Below are positions 8,902-17,234 of a stretch of 64,000 nucleotides of DNA, piece after piece. The position numbers and the translations under genes are program-made. Positions within the stretch are counted from its first letter, which is position 1, and each line of letters starts with the position of its first letter. Source of the DNA: Krasilnikoviella flava. GTDB taxonomy: Bacteria > Actinomycetota > Actinomycetes > Actinomycetales > Cellulomonadaceae. The notes below the pieces were generated by a model. It saw nothing but the letters and a program-made list of their open reading frames with translations. It was not told the origin of the DNA and searched no databases. The stretch lies in assembly GCF_900167525.1 (NCBI RefSeq), contig NZ_FUZQ01000002.1:310001-374000 (forward strand). The letters are read 5' to 3'.

Positions 8902-9252
8902 ATGATCATCGGCGTGGGCATCGACGTGGTGGACGTCGCCCGGTTCATGGCGACCGTCGAGCGCACGCCGCGACTGCGGGAGAAGCTCTTCACCGAGGCG
9001 GAGCGCGACCTGCCGGCGTCGTCCCTCGCGGCGAGGTTCGCGGCGAAGGAGGCCATCGCCAAGGCGCTGGGCGCCCCGGGGAACATGCACTGGCACGACG
9101 CCACGGTGCACCGGGTGGTCGGCGGGCCGCCGGAGGTCGAGCTGCGCGGCACGGTGCAGGCGCGCGCCGACGAGCTCGGCGTCAGGGCCTGGCACCTGTC
9201 CATCTCCCACGACGCCGGCATCGCCTCCGCCATGGTGGTGGCGGAGGGCTGA
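8902..9252 (+). CDS. acpS: Holo-[acyl-carrier-protein] synthase
   Basis: It transfers 4'-phosphopantetheine from CoA to the serine of acyl carrier protein. The family N-terminus [14 protein letters not shown] carries the magnesium ligand Asp 8, and [14 protein letters not shown] carries Glu 50 and the CoA-binding Lys; [13 protein letters not shown] closes the protein. Length 116 aa is typical. Gene neighbourhood (coaA upstream, nnr and alr downstream) is the common actinobacterial one, but about 5 kb of extra genes separate it from nnr here. Confidence 0.96.
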   Translation: MIIGVGIDVVDVARFMATVERTPRLREKLFTEAERDLPASSLAARFAAKEAIAKALGAPGNMHWHDATVHRVVGGPPEVELRGTVQARADELGVRAWHLSISHDAGIASAMVVAEG

Positions 9253-9258
9253 TCCCGG

Positions 9259-10098
9259 TCAGGTGGCGGAGCGCCACCAGTCGAGCGCGACCGGCAGCGC
9301 CGCGAGCACGCTGATGTGCCCGTCGCGCGGACGCAACCACAGCTCCGCGGCGGGCAGGGCGTCGACCAGCAGGTCGGCGTGGTGGCGGGGCACCACCCGG
9401 TCGGCGCCGCCCTGCACGACCAGGGTCGGGGCCGCGACGGCGTCGAGCGCCACGCCCCACGGGCGCACGAACGCGACGTCGTCGTCGACCTGCCCGCCCG
9501 GCCAGGCCTGCCCGGACCGCGCGGCGTCGGCGCCGAGCGCGGCCCACGCCCCCGCCAGCGCTGCTCGGTCGTCGGCGGTGAAGCTCGACTCGTCGAACTC
9601 CGCCGTCTCGCCGTGCCGCTCGCGAGCGGCCGGGCCGTCGAGCGCCGAGCGCAGGCCGCCGTCGTCGGCCATGCCGGCGAACCAGTCGGTGTCGCCGCCT
9701 CGACCCGGGAAAGGGGCGACGCCCGCGAGGGTGACGGCCCCGGACACCACGTCGGGCCGGAGCGCGGCGAGCGCCAGGGCGTGCGGGCCGCCGCCCGAGG
9801 CGCCGACCGCGAGGCACCGTGCCGCCCCGAGGGCGTCCAGGACGTGGCCGACGTCGACCGCGGCGTCGGCCACGGTGCGCCCGGGCAGCCGGGTGGAACC
9901 GCCGTATCCGGCGCGGGCCGCGGAGACCACCCGCAGCCCGCGCGCCCGGGCGGCGGCGACCACCGGGGGCAGCAGCTCGCCCGACTGGGGCGAGCCGTGG
10001 TGCCAGACGACGACGTCGGCAGACGCCGGGCCGTCCTCGTACGCGACCAGCCGTCGCCCGTCGGGCAGGTCGAGCTCGTGCCGCGTGCCCATGGCCAC
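9259..10098 (-). CDS. Alpha/beta hydrolase
   Basis: A 279-residue alpha/beta hydrolase. VVWHHGSPQSGELL is the oxyanion loop, AVGASGGGPHALALA the nucleophile elbow (Ser about 101, here G-A-S-G-G), and LRPRDGHISVL holds the catalytic His. The GASGGGPHA type of elbow is common in actinobacterial hydrolases of unknown substrate. It begins three bases after the stop of the LLM oxidoreductase gene, so the two are co-transcribed. It is convergent with acpS, six bases apart. Confidence 0.83.
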   Translation of the reverse strand: MAMGTRHELDLPDGRRLVAYEDGPASADVVVWHHGSPQSGELLPPVVAAARARGLRVVSAARAGYGGSTRLPGRTVADAAVDVGHVLDALGAARCLAVGASGGGPHALALAALRPDVVSGAVTLAGVAPFPGRGGDTDWFAGMADDGGLRSALDGPAARERHGETAEFDESSFTADDRAALAGAWAALGADAARSGQAWPGGQVDDDVAFVRPWGVALDAVAAPTLVVQGGADRVVPRHHADLLVDALPAAELWLRPRDGHISVLAALPVALDWWRSAT

Positions 10099-10101
10099 CC
10101 G

Positions 10102-11157
10102 TCAGTCCTGCAGCGCGGGGACGACCTGCCGCTGGAACAGCTCGATCTGGTCGCGGTCGCCGACGGCGTTCGGGAAGTAGGTGATGGCGTAGGTCATGCC
10201 GCGGGCCTGGAGGTCGGTCAGCGCCTCGACGACCTGCTCGGGCGTCCCGACGAGCGGGCTCTTGCGCCAGTTCGCGATCTCCTGCTCGCCCTTGTCGCCC
10301 GGGGCGTGCTTGCGGAAGTGCGACTCGATCCACGCGAACCGGTCGTCGATCTCCGCCTGGTTCTCGCCGATCACCACGTTGTAGTCGGACGACCGCGTGA
10401 TCTCGCCGAAGTCACGACCCACGTCGCGGCAGTGCTGCTCGAGGATCGCCGACTTGTGCGTGAAGCCCTCGGGCGAGCCGTCGAAGTTCGTGTACTGCGC
10501 GAACCGCGCGGCGATGCGCAGGGTCTTCTTCTCCCCGCCCCCCGCGACCCACAGCGGGATGCTCGGCACCTCGGCGCCGCCGTCGCCCACCGGCAGCCGC
10601 TGGAGCGGCTGCGGGTAGCAGAGGGCGCCGTCCACCTGGTAGCGCTCGCCGTCGAACTTTCCGGACGACCCGGTGCGCCACATCTGCGTGATGATCTGCA
10701 GGCCCTCGTCGAGCGCCCGCAGGCGCTCGCCCGCGCGCGGGAAGCCGTAGCCGTACGCCCGCCACTCGTGCTCGTACCAGCCCGCGCCGATCCCCAGCTG
10801 CGCGCGGCCGCCCGAGATCGCGTCGACCGTCGAGGCGACCTTCGCCAGGTACGCGGGGTTGCGGTACGACATGCACGTGCACATCTGGCCCAGCTTCACG
10901 CGCTGGGACGCCGCCGCGAACGCCGCCATCAGCGTCCACGCCTCGTACGTCGCCTCGGCGCTGGGGACCGGGACCGAATGAAAATGGTCATAGACCCAGA
11001 CGGACGACCAAGCGAACTCCCCGCCCGGGACCGCTTCACCGGCCGCGGCATTGTCGGCGTAGTGAAGAAGGGAGAGCATCACCTCCCACTGCTGTTCCGG
11101 TGGAACATCGGTCAGGTCGTGGCGCCATCCCTGGGGGATGAAGAGTCCGAACTTCAT
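10102..11157 (-). CDS. LLM-class F420-dependent oxidoreductase
   Basis: A 351-residue protein of the bacterial luciferase-like monooxygenase fold (TIM barrel), in the group that usually uses coenzyme F420 in actinobacteria. The N-terminus MKFGLFIPQGW, VWVYDHFH, the cofactor-region RVKLGQMCTCMSYRNPAYLAK and RAQLGIGAGWYEHEWRAYGY are typical. The C-terminal segment with SPLVGTPEQVVEALTDLQARGM is also typical of this class. The substrate is unknown. ATG 11157 lies seven bases after TAGGAT. It is first in a two-gene operon with the hydrolase at 9259. Confidence 0.87.
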   Translation of the reverse strand: MKFGLFIPQGWRHDLTDVPPEQQWEVMLSLLHYADNAAAGEAVPGGEFAWSSVWVYDHFHSVPVPSAEATYEAWTLMAAFAAASQRVKLGQMCTCMSYRNPAYLAKVASTVDAISGGRAQLGIGAGWYEHEWRAYGYGFPRAGERLRALDEGLQIITQMWRTGSSGKFDGERYQVDGALCYPQPLQRLPVGDGGAEVPSIPLWVAGGGEKKTLRIAARFAQYTNFDGSPEGFTHKSAILEQHCRDVGRDFGEITRSSDYNVVIGENQAEIDDRFAWIESHFRKHAPGDKGEQEIANWRKSPLVGTPEQVVEALTDLQARGMTYAITYFPNAVGDRDQIELFQRQVVPALQD

Positions 11158-11164
11158 ATGCGCG

Positions 11165-11170
11165 ATCCTA
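11165..11170 (-). promoter_or_regulatory. -10 element TAGGAT of the LLM oxidoreductase operon
   Basis: On the minus strand TAGGAT is followed by seven bases and ATG at 11157. Confidence 0.45.
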
Positions 11171-11250
11171 GGCAGTCCTGGACGCTCCCGCCCAGCGTGA
11201 TTCGGCCTGTGACCTGGGCTGTTCGTCCCTGCTGGTCCGGTGGCTTGCGG

Positions 11251-11292
11251 GGTGCCGTGCTACTCCCGTTAGCAGACGAGTAGCGCGGCACC
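11251..11292. terminator. Long stem-loop at the left edge of the integrase island
   Basis: GGTGCCGTGCTACTC (11251-11265) pairs with GAGTAGCGCGGCACC (11278-11292): 15 pairs with one G-U, and a 12-base loop. It lies about 50 bases beyond the stop codon of the minus-strand gene at 11343, so a terminator is the simplest reading; as the first structure inside the island it could also mark a recombination boundary. Confidence 0.5.
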
Positions 11293-11342
11293 CATGGGCG
11301 GGATCTGGCTTCGACGGCGGCTCGGCGTCCCGGTTCGATCGG

Positions 11343-11708
11343 TCAGAGCGTGCCGTGGACGCTCGGTGCGTCGTAGCTGTCGACCGACAGATCCGCACGC
11401 CACCGGCCGGACTCGATACCGTCGAGCGCCTCGAGGGGAAACACGATGGTCCACCGGTCACCCACACGCTGCGGCTTCGCCTGAATGTACTCGTTGCGGA
11501 CTCCGACGTGGTCGAAGACGAACGACGCGACCCAGCGCGAGTAGTCCAGTTTGAACCCGAGCTGGCGGATCCTCGCGCCAGCCTCGTCGACGAAGGTGAT
11601 GGTCATGGTGACCATCGCGTCGTCCGGCGGGATGTCGCTGAGCGTCCAGGCGAGCACGACGTCGCTCAGGCGCCGCGTGACGGTGGCTGTGGTGATGGTG
11701 AGCGTCAT
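11343..11708 (-). CDS. Hypothetical protein (island gene)
   Basis: Not recognised. A 121-residue protein alternating short hydrophobic and polar stretches (DVVLAWTLSDIPPDDAMVTM, FVFDHVGVRN, RWTIVFPLEALDGI), which suggests a mainly beta-strand fold. No signal peptide, membrane segment or metal motif is seen. ATG 11708 begins a frame with consistently GC-rich third codon positions. The frame stays open upstream, so an alternative is that it forms the C-terminal part of one roughly 290-residue protein starting at 12215; I think two genes more likely because the segment between them does not look protein-like. Confidence 0.55.
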   Translation of the reverse strand: MTLTITTATVTRRLSDVVLAWTLSDIPPDDAMVTMTITFVDEAGARIRQLGFKLDYSRWVASFVFDHVGVRNEYIQAKPQRVGDRWTIVFPLEALDGIESGRWRADLSVDSYDAPSVHGTL

Positions 11709-11791
11709 GCGTCGCAGCGTCCCACGGGCTGGCGACATCCTCGCGGACGCACACGCGCGTGGAGGGTGCACAAAGCGCAGGAACGCGTCCC

Positions 11792-12215
11792 TCAGCGGAC
11801 CTTCGCGCGCGCAGCAGTCACGAACGCGGCCCGGGCCGCCGACCAGGCTTTCGGAGACGGGTCGTCGCGGTTGCTGCGACCGATGCACGACCCGGGACGC
11901 GGCGTGCGCGAGGTCGCGCACCGTGCCACGCAGGGACCGCAACTCGGTCGCACGCGCCCGGTACCCGAGTGGCGTGGGGTGCACCATCGGCTCCGTGACG
12001 ACCTCGGCCGTGACCTTCTCGGCGTCCAGGGTCGTCCAGCCGGTCGGCGACGTCGTCCAGGTCAGTCCGAGAACGTCGGGGGAGAGGTGCCGGCCTCGCG
12101 GCTCGCCCAGCGGGAGCATGAGCTCGGCGCTGAGCTGGTGCGCCATGGCCCCGGGCACGAACACGGCCCCGGGCACGAGGAACGCGTCCGGGTCGGGCCG
12201 CCCCGTCAGCGTCAC
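11792..12215 (-). pseudogene. Hypothetical gene, possible frameshift near its 3' end
   Basis: Not recognised. From GTG 12215 the frame encodes MAHQLSAELMLPLGEPRG, HLSPDVLGLTWTTSPTGW and TELRSLRGTVRDLAHAA, which look like ordinary coding sequence. Just after this, near 11880, the most protein-like reading moves to another frame encoding PSPKAWSAARAAFVTAAR and stopping at 11792, so a one-base insertion or two-base deletion is suspected. If the frame does not change, the reading continues without a stop into the gene at 11343. The gene is divergent from the winged-helix gene at 12300. Intact length would be about 140 aa. Confidence 0.4.
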
Positions 12216-12299
12216 AGGGCATCCGCCCGGCGTCGGCTGTCGGACCCGCGGCGTACCGTCCGCGGCACCAGCTGGTGGTGTCGACGAAGGGGTGGCGTG

Positions 12300-12734
12300 A
12301 TGGCGGACAAGCTCGAGGACGTGTGGACGGCCAGGGACTATCCGGTGCTGCGTGAGATTGCGCGGCGCGTGGACGCAGGCGAATCGACGCGCCCCACCGA
12401 GGTGGGTGGGGCGCTTGGCTTCACCGAAGACGAACTCGCGCGCAGCGTGTCGGCTCTCGCGCGAACGGGCTACGTCGTCGAGATGGGCGGGTTCAGCGGT
12501 CACGGCTGGGTGCACGAAGTTACCCCGAAGGCGTACGTGGTCACTGGACTGCACCCGTCGGCGGACGACGCGGTCGACCGGTTCGTTGAGGCGCTGAACC
12601 AGGCCGCCGACCAGGTCGACGACGAGGATGACGCATCCGCGCTGCGGAAGATGGCGCGCACCGCGCTGTCGGTGTCGACGGACGTCGTCGGCGCAGTGCT
12701 CGGCGCGGTCGCCACGCGCGCGGCAGGCATGTGA
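12300..12734 (+). CDS. Small protein with a predicted winged-helix N-terminus
   Basis: A 144-residue protein of unknown function. Residues about 10-60 (DYPVLREIARRVDAGEST..GGALGFTEDELARSVSALARTGYVVE) have the helix-helix-recognition-helix-wing pattern of a winged-helix DNA-binding or adaptor domain. The C-terminal part is an acidic helix (QAADQVDDEDDASALRKMAR) followed by a small-residue segment VVGAVLGAVATRAAG, perhaps amphipathic. ATG 12300 follows GAAGGGG at a good distance. It lies alone between a divergent gene and the integrase, in the lower-GC island; regulation of the element or accessory cargo are both possible. Confidence 0.6.
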   Translation: MADKLEDVWTARDYPVLREIARRVDAGESTRPTEVGGALGFTEDELARSVSALARTGYVVEMGGFSGHGWVHEVTPKAYVVTGLHPSADDAVDRFVEALNQAADQVDDEDDASALRKMARTALSVSTDVVGAVLGAVATRAAGM

Positions 12735-12833
12735 CCTCGCCGTCGCGTAGCAACCGATAGCAGGGCGCGCGTCGTCGCAGGTCAGCGCGTCGTAATCAGC
12801 GCGGAAGAGATGCACCACTCCATGGCCGTGAGC

Positions 12834-14291
12834 CTATGCCGAGGGATGGCCCGCTCTAGTCTGCGAATCGCCGTGGAGCCATGTCGGCACGAGTCTGTCC
12901 GGGTCGACCCTGTTGTTGGCGCCCGAGGGTGGCATCACGACGACAACGGCCAGCACGTCGAGGATCGCGGACCGCTTCGTGGACCAGGACGAGGAGTGCC
13001 ACGCCGCACGGACGTCGCCGGTCTTTCCTCCCTCGCGAGCAGCTCCCGCGGCCGACCGGGCTCTCTCGCGCATCAGCAGGGCCTCCCGTTCCTCAAGTGC
13101 CTCGATGGCCGTCAGACGTCGAGCGGACGGTTTGCCGTCTTGAATCTCGCGGAACAGGCACGCGGCGGTCGCCCGGATCTCCTCGAGTTCGGCGTCGCCA
13201 GTGAACTCCATCGACGCCCTGCTGGTGGTCCCGTGGCCGGTTTCAAGATGCTGCACGACAAGCTCTTCGACGAGGTTCTCCGCCGCACCGCCCCGGATCG
13301 ATGTGCCCCCGCAGCCGCCCGCCCCGCGCGGTGGGCATGCATAGATCAGCCCTTTCGTCGACGTGGTCTTCCCGACCAGCTTCTTCGCGCACCTCGAGCA
13401 GCGCAGCAGCCCCGAGAGGAGGTAGCGGCGTGGCTCTCGCGTGCGCGAGACGCCGCGATCTGGCCCGACGACGGCCCAGTATGTCTCCCACTGCTCGATC
13501 GTGAGGATGGGCTGCCATTGGCCTATGACGTAGGTCCCGTCCTCATGGACAACCGGCTCGCCCTTGTAGGTCCGAATCCCCGCGAGCCGCGGATTGCGCA
13601 ACGTTGCACGGACGTTGGACGCAATCCATGTGTTGTCGAACGGCGTGCGTAGGCCTGCGCGGTTCCATCTATTCGCGATCTGTCCCCATCCGGCGGCCCC
13701 GGCCACGACATCGCGCACCGCCCCCTGCACGGCGGCGGATTCGACCGGATGCAAGGTACGACGGTCGTCATTCCACCCGAACGGCCGTGGGCCCCCGCCG
13801 ACCCGCCCTCGCCGAGCATTGTCGAGATGAGATTGGACGGCCCGACGCCGAGTTCTGCGAATCTCTTGGTCGGCGGCCATGACGTCCATCGCGAGGAGCA
13901 TCACGTCGGACGGGACATGAAGGTCATACGCCCGCGTCGCTGTAAGGATCGGTCGGATCACGCGGGGCCCCTCGGCGGCCCTGTCCCAGATGTCGAGTAG
14001 TCGCTGAAGGTCGTCGAACCGGCGGACAAGGCGATCTGCCGTGGATGCGACGACGCCGTTGACCCGGCCCTCCTCGAGGTCTTCGAGGAGACGCTCGAAC
14101 GCCGGCCGGACGGCATCGCCATCGGCCGCGCTCACGCTGGGGTCCACGTATGGAGAGTGACTGAGGGTCCGCCCGGCTGCCGCAGCGAGAGCCACGGTTT
14201 CTTCGCCCTGGCGAGCGATGCCACGCCCCTCACCGGATTTGTCGTCGGAGATCCGGCGGTACTCAGCGTCGGGTACGTCGTCCCAGTTCAT
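12834..14291 (-). CDS. Large serine recombinase (phage/element integrase)
   Basis: A 485-residue site-specific recombinase of the large serine family. The resolvase-like catalytic domain spans about 1-150: EYRRISDDKSGEGRGIARQ contains the nucleophile Ser 15, and VASTADRLVRR carries the conserved Asp-Arg. A recombinase domain follows (GGGPRPFGWNDDRRTLHPVE, IANRWNRAGLRT), then a zinc ribbon with Cys 298, 301, 319 and 327, then a coiled-coil-like segment (about 385-430). Such enzymes integrate phages and mobilisable elements. Codon and base composition are less GC-rich than the flanks. It starts about 100 bases from nnr, so an attachment site is expected nearby. Confidence 0.92.
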   Translation of the reverse strand: MNWDDVPDAEYRRISDDKSGEGRGIARQGEETVALAAAAGRTLSHSPYVDPSVSAADGDAVRPAFERLLEDLEEGRVNGVVASTADRLVRRFDDLQRLLDIWDRAAEGPRVIRPILTATRAYDLHVPSDVMLLAMDVMAADQEIRRTRRRAVQSHLDNARRGRVGGGPRPFGWNDDRRTLHPVESAAVQGAVRDVVAGAAGWGQIANRWNRAGLRTPFDNTWIASNVRATLRNPRLAGIRTYKGEPVVHEDGTYVIGQWQPILTIEQWETYWAVVGPDRGVSRTREPRRYLLSGLLRCSRCAKKLVGKTTSTKGLIYACPPRGAGGCGGTSIRGGAAENLVEELVVQHLETGHGTTSRASMEFTGDAELEEIRATAACLFREIQDGKPSARRLTAIEALEEREALLMRERARSAAGAAREGGKTGDVRAAWHSSSWSTKRSAILDVLAVVVVMPPSGANNRVDPDRLVPTWLHGDSQTRAGHPSA

Positions 14292-14393
14292 GACGGCGAT
14301 GCTGGCATCCGTGAAAAGTCGGCTGTCAAGAGGTGACGTGGACGAGCCTCAGGCAGCGCGCGTCGGGCCCCCGCCCACGGCAGGATGCGTCCC

Positions 14394-15986
14394 ATGATCT
14401 CTGCCTGGTCCGCCGCCGCCGTCCGCGCCGCCGAGGAGCCGCTGCTCGCGGCGGGGGCACCCCTGATGGAGCGGGCGTCGTTCGCGCTCGCCACGCACGT
14501 GCTGCGGGACGTCGCGGCGCGCCGCGGGCCCGTCCGCGGGGCGCGGGTCGTGGTGCTGGTCGGCGCCGGGAACAACGGCGGCGACGCGCTGCACGCCGGG
14601 GCGGTGCTGGCCCGGCGCGGGCTGGCGGTCGCGGCGGTGCTGGTCGCCGAGCGGTTCCACGCCCCGGGGCGTCGGGCGCTGGAGCGGGCCGGTGGCCGCG
14701 TCGTCGAGCTGTTCGCCGCCCCCGCCGCCCTGGATGCGGTCGTCGACGACGCCGCGCGCGCCGACGTCGTGCTCGACGGGCTCGTCGGCATCGGCGCCCG
14801 CGGCCCGCTGCGCGGCCTCGCCGAGGAGGTGGTGAGGGCGGTCTCGGCCCGGGTCGCCCGGCGCGCCGGGGCCGACGTCGCCGCACCGTGGGTGGTGGCG
14901 GTGGACGTGCCGTCGGGGATCGGGGTCGACGACGGCACGGTGCCCGGCCCGGTGCTGGCGGCCGACCGTACGGTGACGTTCGGCGCCGCCAAGCCCGGCC
15001 TCCTGCTGCCGCCGGCGGCCGGCATGGCGGGGGAGGTGACCGTCGTGGACATCGGCCTGGAGCTCGCCGCGCCGCCGGCCGTGCGGCGGCGGGGACCTGC
15101 CGACGTCGCCAGGTCGTGGCCCGTGCCCGGCCTCGCCGACCACAAGTACACGCGCGGGGTGGTCGGCGTCGTCGCGGGCACGGTGACGTATCCCGGAGCC
15201 GCGGTGCTCACGACCACGGCCGCCGTGCGCACCGGCGCCGGCATGGTGCGCTACCGCGGCTCCGAGGCCGTGGGCCGGGTGGTGCTCGCCGCGCGCCCGG
15301 AGGTCGTCACGGCCCCCGGCCGCGTGCAGTCGTGGGTGGTGGGCCCCGGTGTCCCCGGCGGTCCGGAGGCATCCCGGGCGGGGGAGGACGACGGCCTGGA
15401 CGACGGGCAGCACGAGCGCGGGCGGGCGGGGCTCGCGGCGGCCTCCGGCCGGCTCGCCGGGACCGCCGGCGGACCCGTGCCGGCCGTCGTCGACGCCGGC
15501 GGGCTCGGCCTGCTGGACGGTCTGCCGGACGACAGGGTGCCGCCGTGGTTCGTCCTCACCCCCCACGCGGGCGAGCTCACGGCGCTGCTGCGGTCGCGTG
15601 GCGAGGACGTCCGCCGCCCGGAGGTGGAGGCCGAGCCGCTGCGCTGGGCGCGCCGGGCGCACGAGCTCACCGGCGCGACGGTGCTGCTCAAGGGGGGCGT
15701 GACCGTCGTCGTCGGGCCGGGCGTGGCGTACGCGCAGGGCGACGGTCCGGGCTGGCTGGCCACCGCCGGCGCCGGGGACGTGCTCGCGGGCGTGCTGGGC
15801 TCGATGCTCGCTGCCCGGTCGCGCGACGTCGTCGAGGAGCCGGCGCTCGCGGCCGAGGTCGCCGCCACCGCGGTGCTCGTGCACGGCCGCGCCGCGCACC
15901 GGGCCAACCCGGGCGGCCCCGTGGCGGCGCTCGACGTCGCCGGCGCGGTGCCCGCGGAGATCGCGGCGCTGCTGACGGGACCTTGA
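14394..15986 (+). CDS. nnr: Bifunctional NAD(P)H-hydrate repair enzyme Nnr
   Basis: It repairs hydrated NADH and NADPH: the N-terminal half epimerises NAD(P)HX and the C-terminal half dehydrates it using ADP. The N-terminal YjeF domain shows VVVLVGAGNNGGDALHAGA and DVPSGIGVDDG. The C-terminal ribokinase-like domain (from about residue 240) shows DHKYTRGVVGVVAG, VLTPHAGELTALL, VLLKGG and the catalytic TAGAGDVLAGVLGS. Length 530 aa is usual. ATG 14394 gives the standard start (MISAWSAAAVRAAEEPLL) and follows AGGA; ATG 14385 is also in frame. Confidence 0.95.
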   Translation: MISAWSAAAVRAAEEPLLAAGAPLMERASFALATHVLRDVAARRGPVRGARVVVLVGAGNNGGDALHAGAVLARRGLAVAAVLVAERFHAPGRRALERAGGRVVELFAAPAALDAVVDDAARADVVLDGLVGIGARGPLRGLAEEVVRAVSARVARRAGADVAAPWVVAVDVPSGIGVDDGTVPGPVLAADRTVTFGAAKPGLLLPPAAGMAGEVTVVDIGLELAAPPAVRRRGPADVARSWPVPGLADHKYTRGVVGVVAGTVTYPGAAVLTTTAAVRTGAGMVRYRGSEAVGRVVLAARPEVVTAPGRVQSWVVGPGVPGGPEASRAGEDDGLDDGQHERGRAGLAAASGRLAGTAGGPVPAVVDAGGLGLLDGLPDDRVPPWFVLTPHAGELTALLRSRGEDVRRPEVEAEPLRWARRAHELTGATVLLKGGVTVVVGPGVAYAQGDGPGWLATAGAGDVLAGVLGSMLAARSRDVVEEPALAAEVAATAVLVHGRAAHRANPGGPVAALDVAGAVPAEIAALLTGP

Positions 15987-16056
15987 CGGGGCACTGACGT
16001 CGACCACCTCGGCCGCGGCCGCGAGGTCGACAAGGGTCCACGACGACGGGAGCACG

Positions 16057-16953
16057 ATGACGAGCGCGCGGGGTACGGGCGGCTCGGCGGGCGACGCCGA
16101 CTACGCGACGATCGGCGGCGGGTACACCGACTACCGCCGCCCCGAGCCGGCGTTCGAGGCGGCGATCGCCGCGGCGCTCGGCGACGGGCGCACCGTGCTG
16201 AACGTGGGTGCCGGGGCGGGGTCGTACGAGCCGCGGGACCGCGAGGTGACCGCCGTCGAGCCGTCCGCGACGATGCGTTCCCTCCGGCCGGCGTCCCTGT
16301 CGACCGCCGTGGACGCCAGGGCCGAGACGCTGCCGTTCGCCGACGGCACGTTCGACGCCGTCATGACGACGTTCTCCGTGCACCAGTGGACCGACCTGGG
16401 GGCGGGCCTGCGCGAGCTGCGCCGCGTGACGACCGGCCCGGTGGTCGTCATGACGTGCGACCCCGACCTGCTGGACCGGTTCTGGCTGCAGGAGTACGCG
16501 CCCGAGGTGATCGCTACGGAGGCGGGGCGCTATCCCACGGTCGCGCGGGTCGCGGCCGGGCTCGGGGGCGACGTCCAGATGACGGGGCTGCCGATCCCGC
16601 TCGGGTGCGTCGACCGGTTCGGCGAGGCGTACTACGGCCGCCCCGAGGGGCTGCTCGACCCGGGCGCGCGCCGGTCGTGGGCCGCGCCGAAGGCTGAACT
16701 ACCTCGGCGAGCTCCGTACTACCTCGGCAACGCCTTCTCGACGAGCTCCACGATCTCCGGGGCGTCGGGCACGGTCTGCGGGGAGAACCGGTGCACCTCG
16801 GCGCCGGGGAGCACGAGGAACTTCTCGAAGTTCCAGCGGACGCGGCCGTCGTGCCCGCTCGAGTCGGGCGTCTTCTTCAGCTCGGCGTACAGCGGGTGGG
16901 CGTGCCGGCCGTTGACCCGGACCTTGGACACCACGGGGAACGTGACCCCGTAG
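16057..16953 (+). pseudogene. 3'-truncated class I SAM methyltransferase
   Basis: The N-terminal two thirds are a good methyltransferase: YTDYRRPEP, the SAM-binding motif I TVLNVGAGAGSYEP, TAVEPSATM, ETLPFADGTFDAV and FSVHQWTD. Homology should continue for about 50 residues after GLLDPGARRSW (near 16680), but from about 16690 the frame instead reads the antisense of gpx, ending at 16953. An 11-bp direct repeat, ACTACCTCGGC (16698-16708 and 16718-16728), sits at this junction. A deletion that joined the methyltransferase to the 3' end of gpx explains this. The protein may still be made with a foreign tail, but its function is doubtful. The intact family acts on small molecules or unknown substrates. 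Confidence 0.6.
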
Positions 16954-17201
16954 GTGGTGGAGCAGAACTCGGCGATCTTCTCGTCCGTGGACAGCTCCTG
17001 CAAGAACTGGTTGGACGGGAAGCCGACCACGGTGAAACCCCGGTCGGCGTACGTCTTCTGCAGCTGTTCCAGCGCCTCGTACTGGGGCGTGAGCCCGCAC
17101 CGGGAGGCGACGTTGACCACCAGCACGACGTCGTCGCGGTGCTCCGCGAGCGTGGTCGTCGTGCCGTCCATGCGCTCGAACGGGATGTCGTAGAGGCTCA
17201 T
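16719..17201 (-). CDS. Glutathione peroxidase-family thiol peroxidase (BsaA type)
   Basis: A 160-residue peroxidase of the GPx fold that reduces hydroperoxides; bacterial members without selenocysteine normally use thioredoxin or mycothiol systems. The peroxidatic Cys 35 is in VNVASRCGLTPQY, the catalytic Gln in GFPSNQFLQE and the Trp/Asn in VRWNFEKFLV. An ordinary TGC codon encodes Cys, so it is not a selenoprotein. ATG 17201 gives the family start MSLYDIPFERMDG; two ATGs a few codons upstream are also possible. It is divergent from the RluA-like gene. Confidence 0.93.
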   Translation of the reverse strand: MSLYDIPFERMDGTTTTLAEHRDDVVLVVNVASRCGLTPQYEALEQLQKTYADRGFTVVGFPSNQFLQELSTDEKIAEFCSTTYGVTFPVVSKVRVNGRHAHPLYAELKKTPDSSGHDGRVRWNFEKFLVLPGAEVHRFSPQTVPDAPEIVELVEKALPR

Positions 17202-17222
17202 ACGGCCCATCATGCCGCGCGC

Positions 17223-17228
17223 GACAAT
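17223..17228 (+). promoter_or_regulatory. -10 element GACAAT of the RluA-like gene (leaderless)
   Basis: GCGACAATGGGGAC then GTG at 17235; six bases between hexamer and start, the same arrangement as truA. Confidence 0.5.
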
Positions 17229-17234
17229 GGGGAC

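Larger units (their letters stand above)
11158..14393. mobile_element. Small serine-integrase island between the LLM operon and nnr
   Basis: About 3.2 kb, of visibly lower GC than its surroundings, holds one large serine integrase, three unrecognised small genes and a 15-bp stem-loop. No phage structural, replication or conjugation genes remain, so it is either a degraded prophage or a minimal element. I could not find convincing flanking direct repeats; the end points given are the coding limits of the neighbours, not proven attachment sites. Confidence 0.6.

Noticed and set aside
11158-14393. A CRISPR array or defence island in the integrase region
   Set aside because: No spaced direct repeats, nuclease, methylase or toxin-antitoxin motifs were seen.
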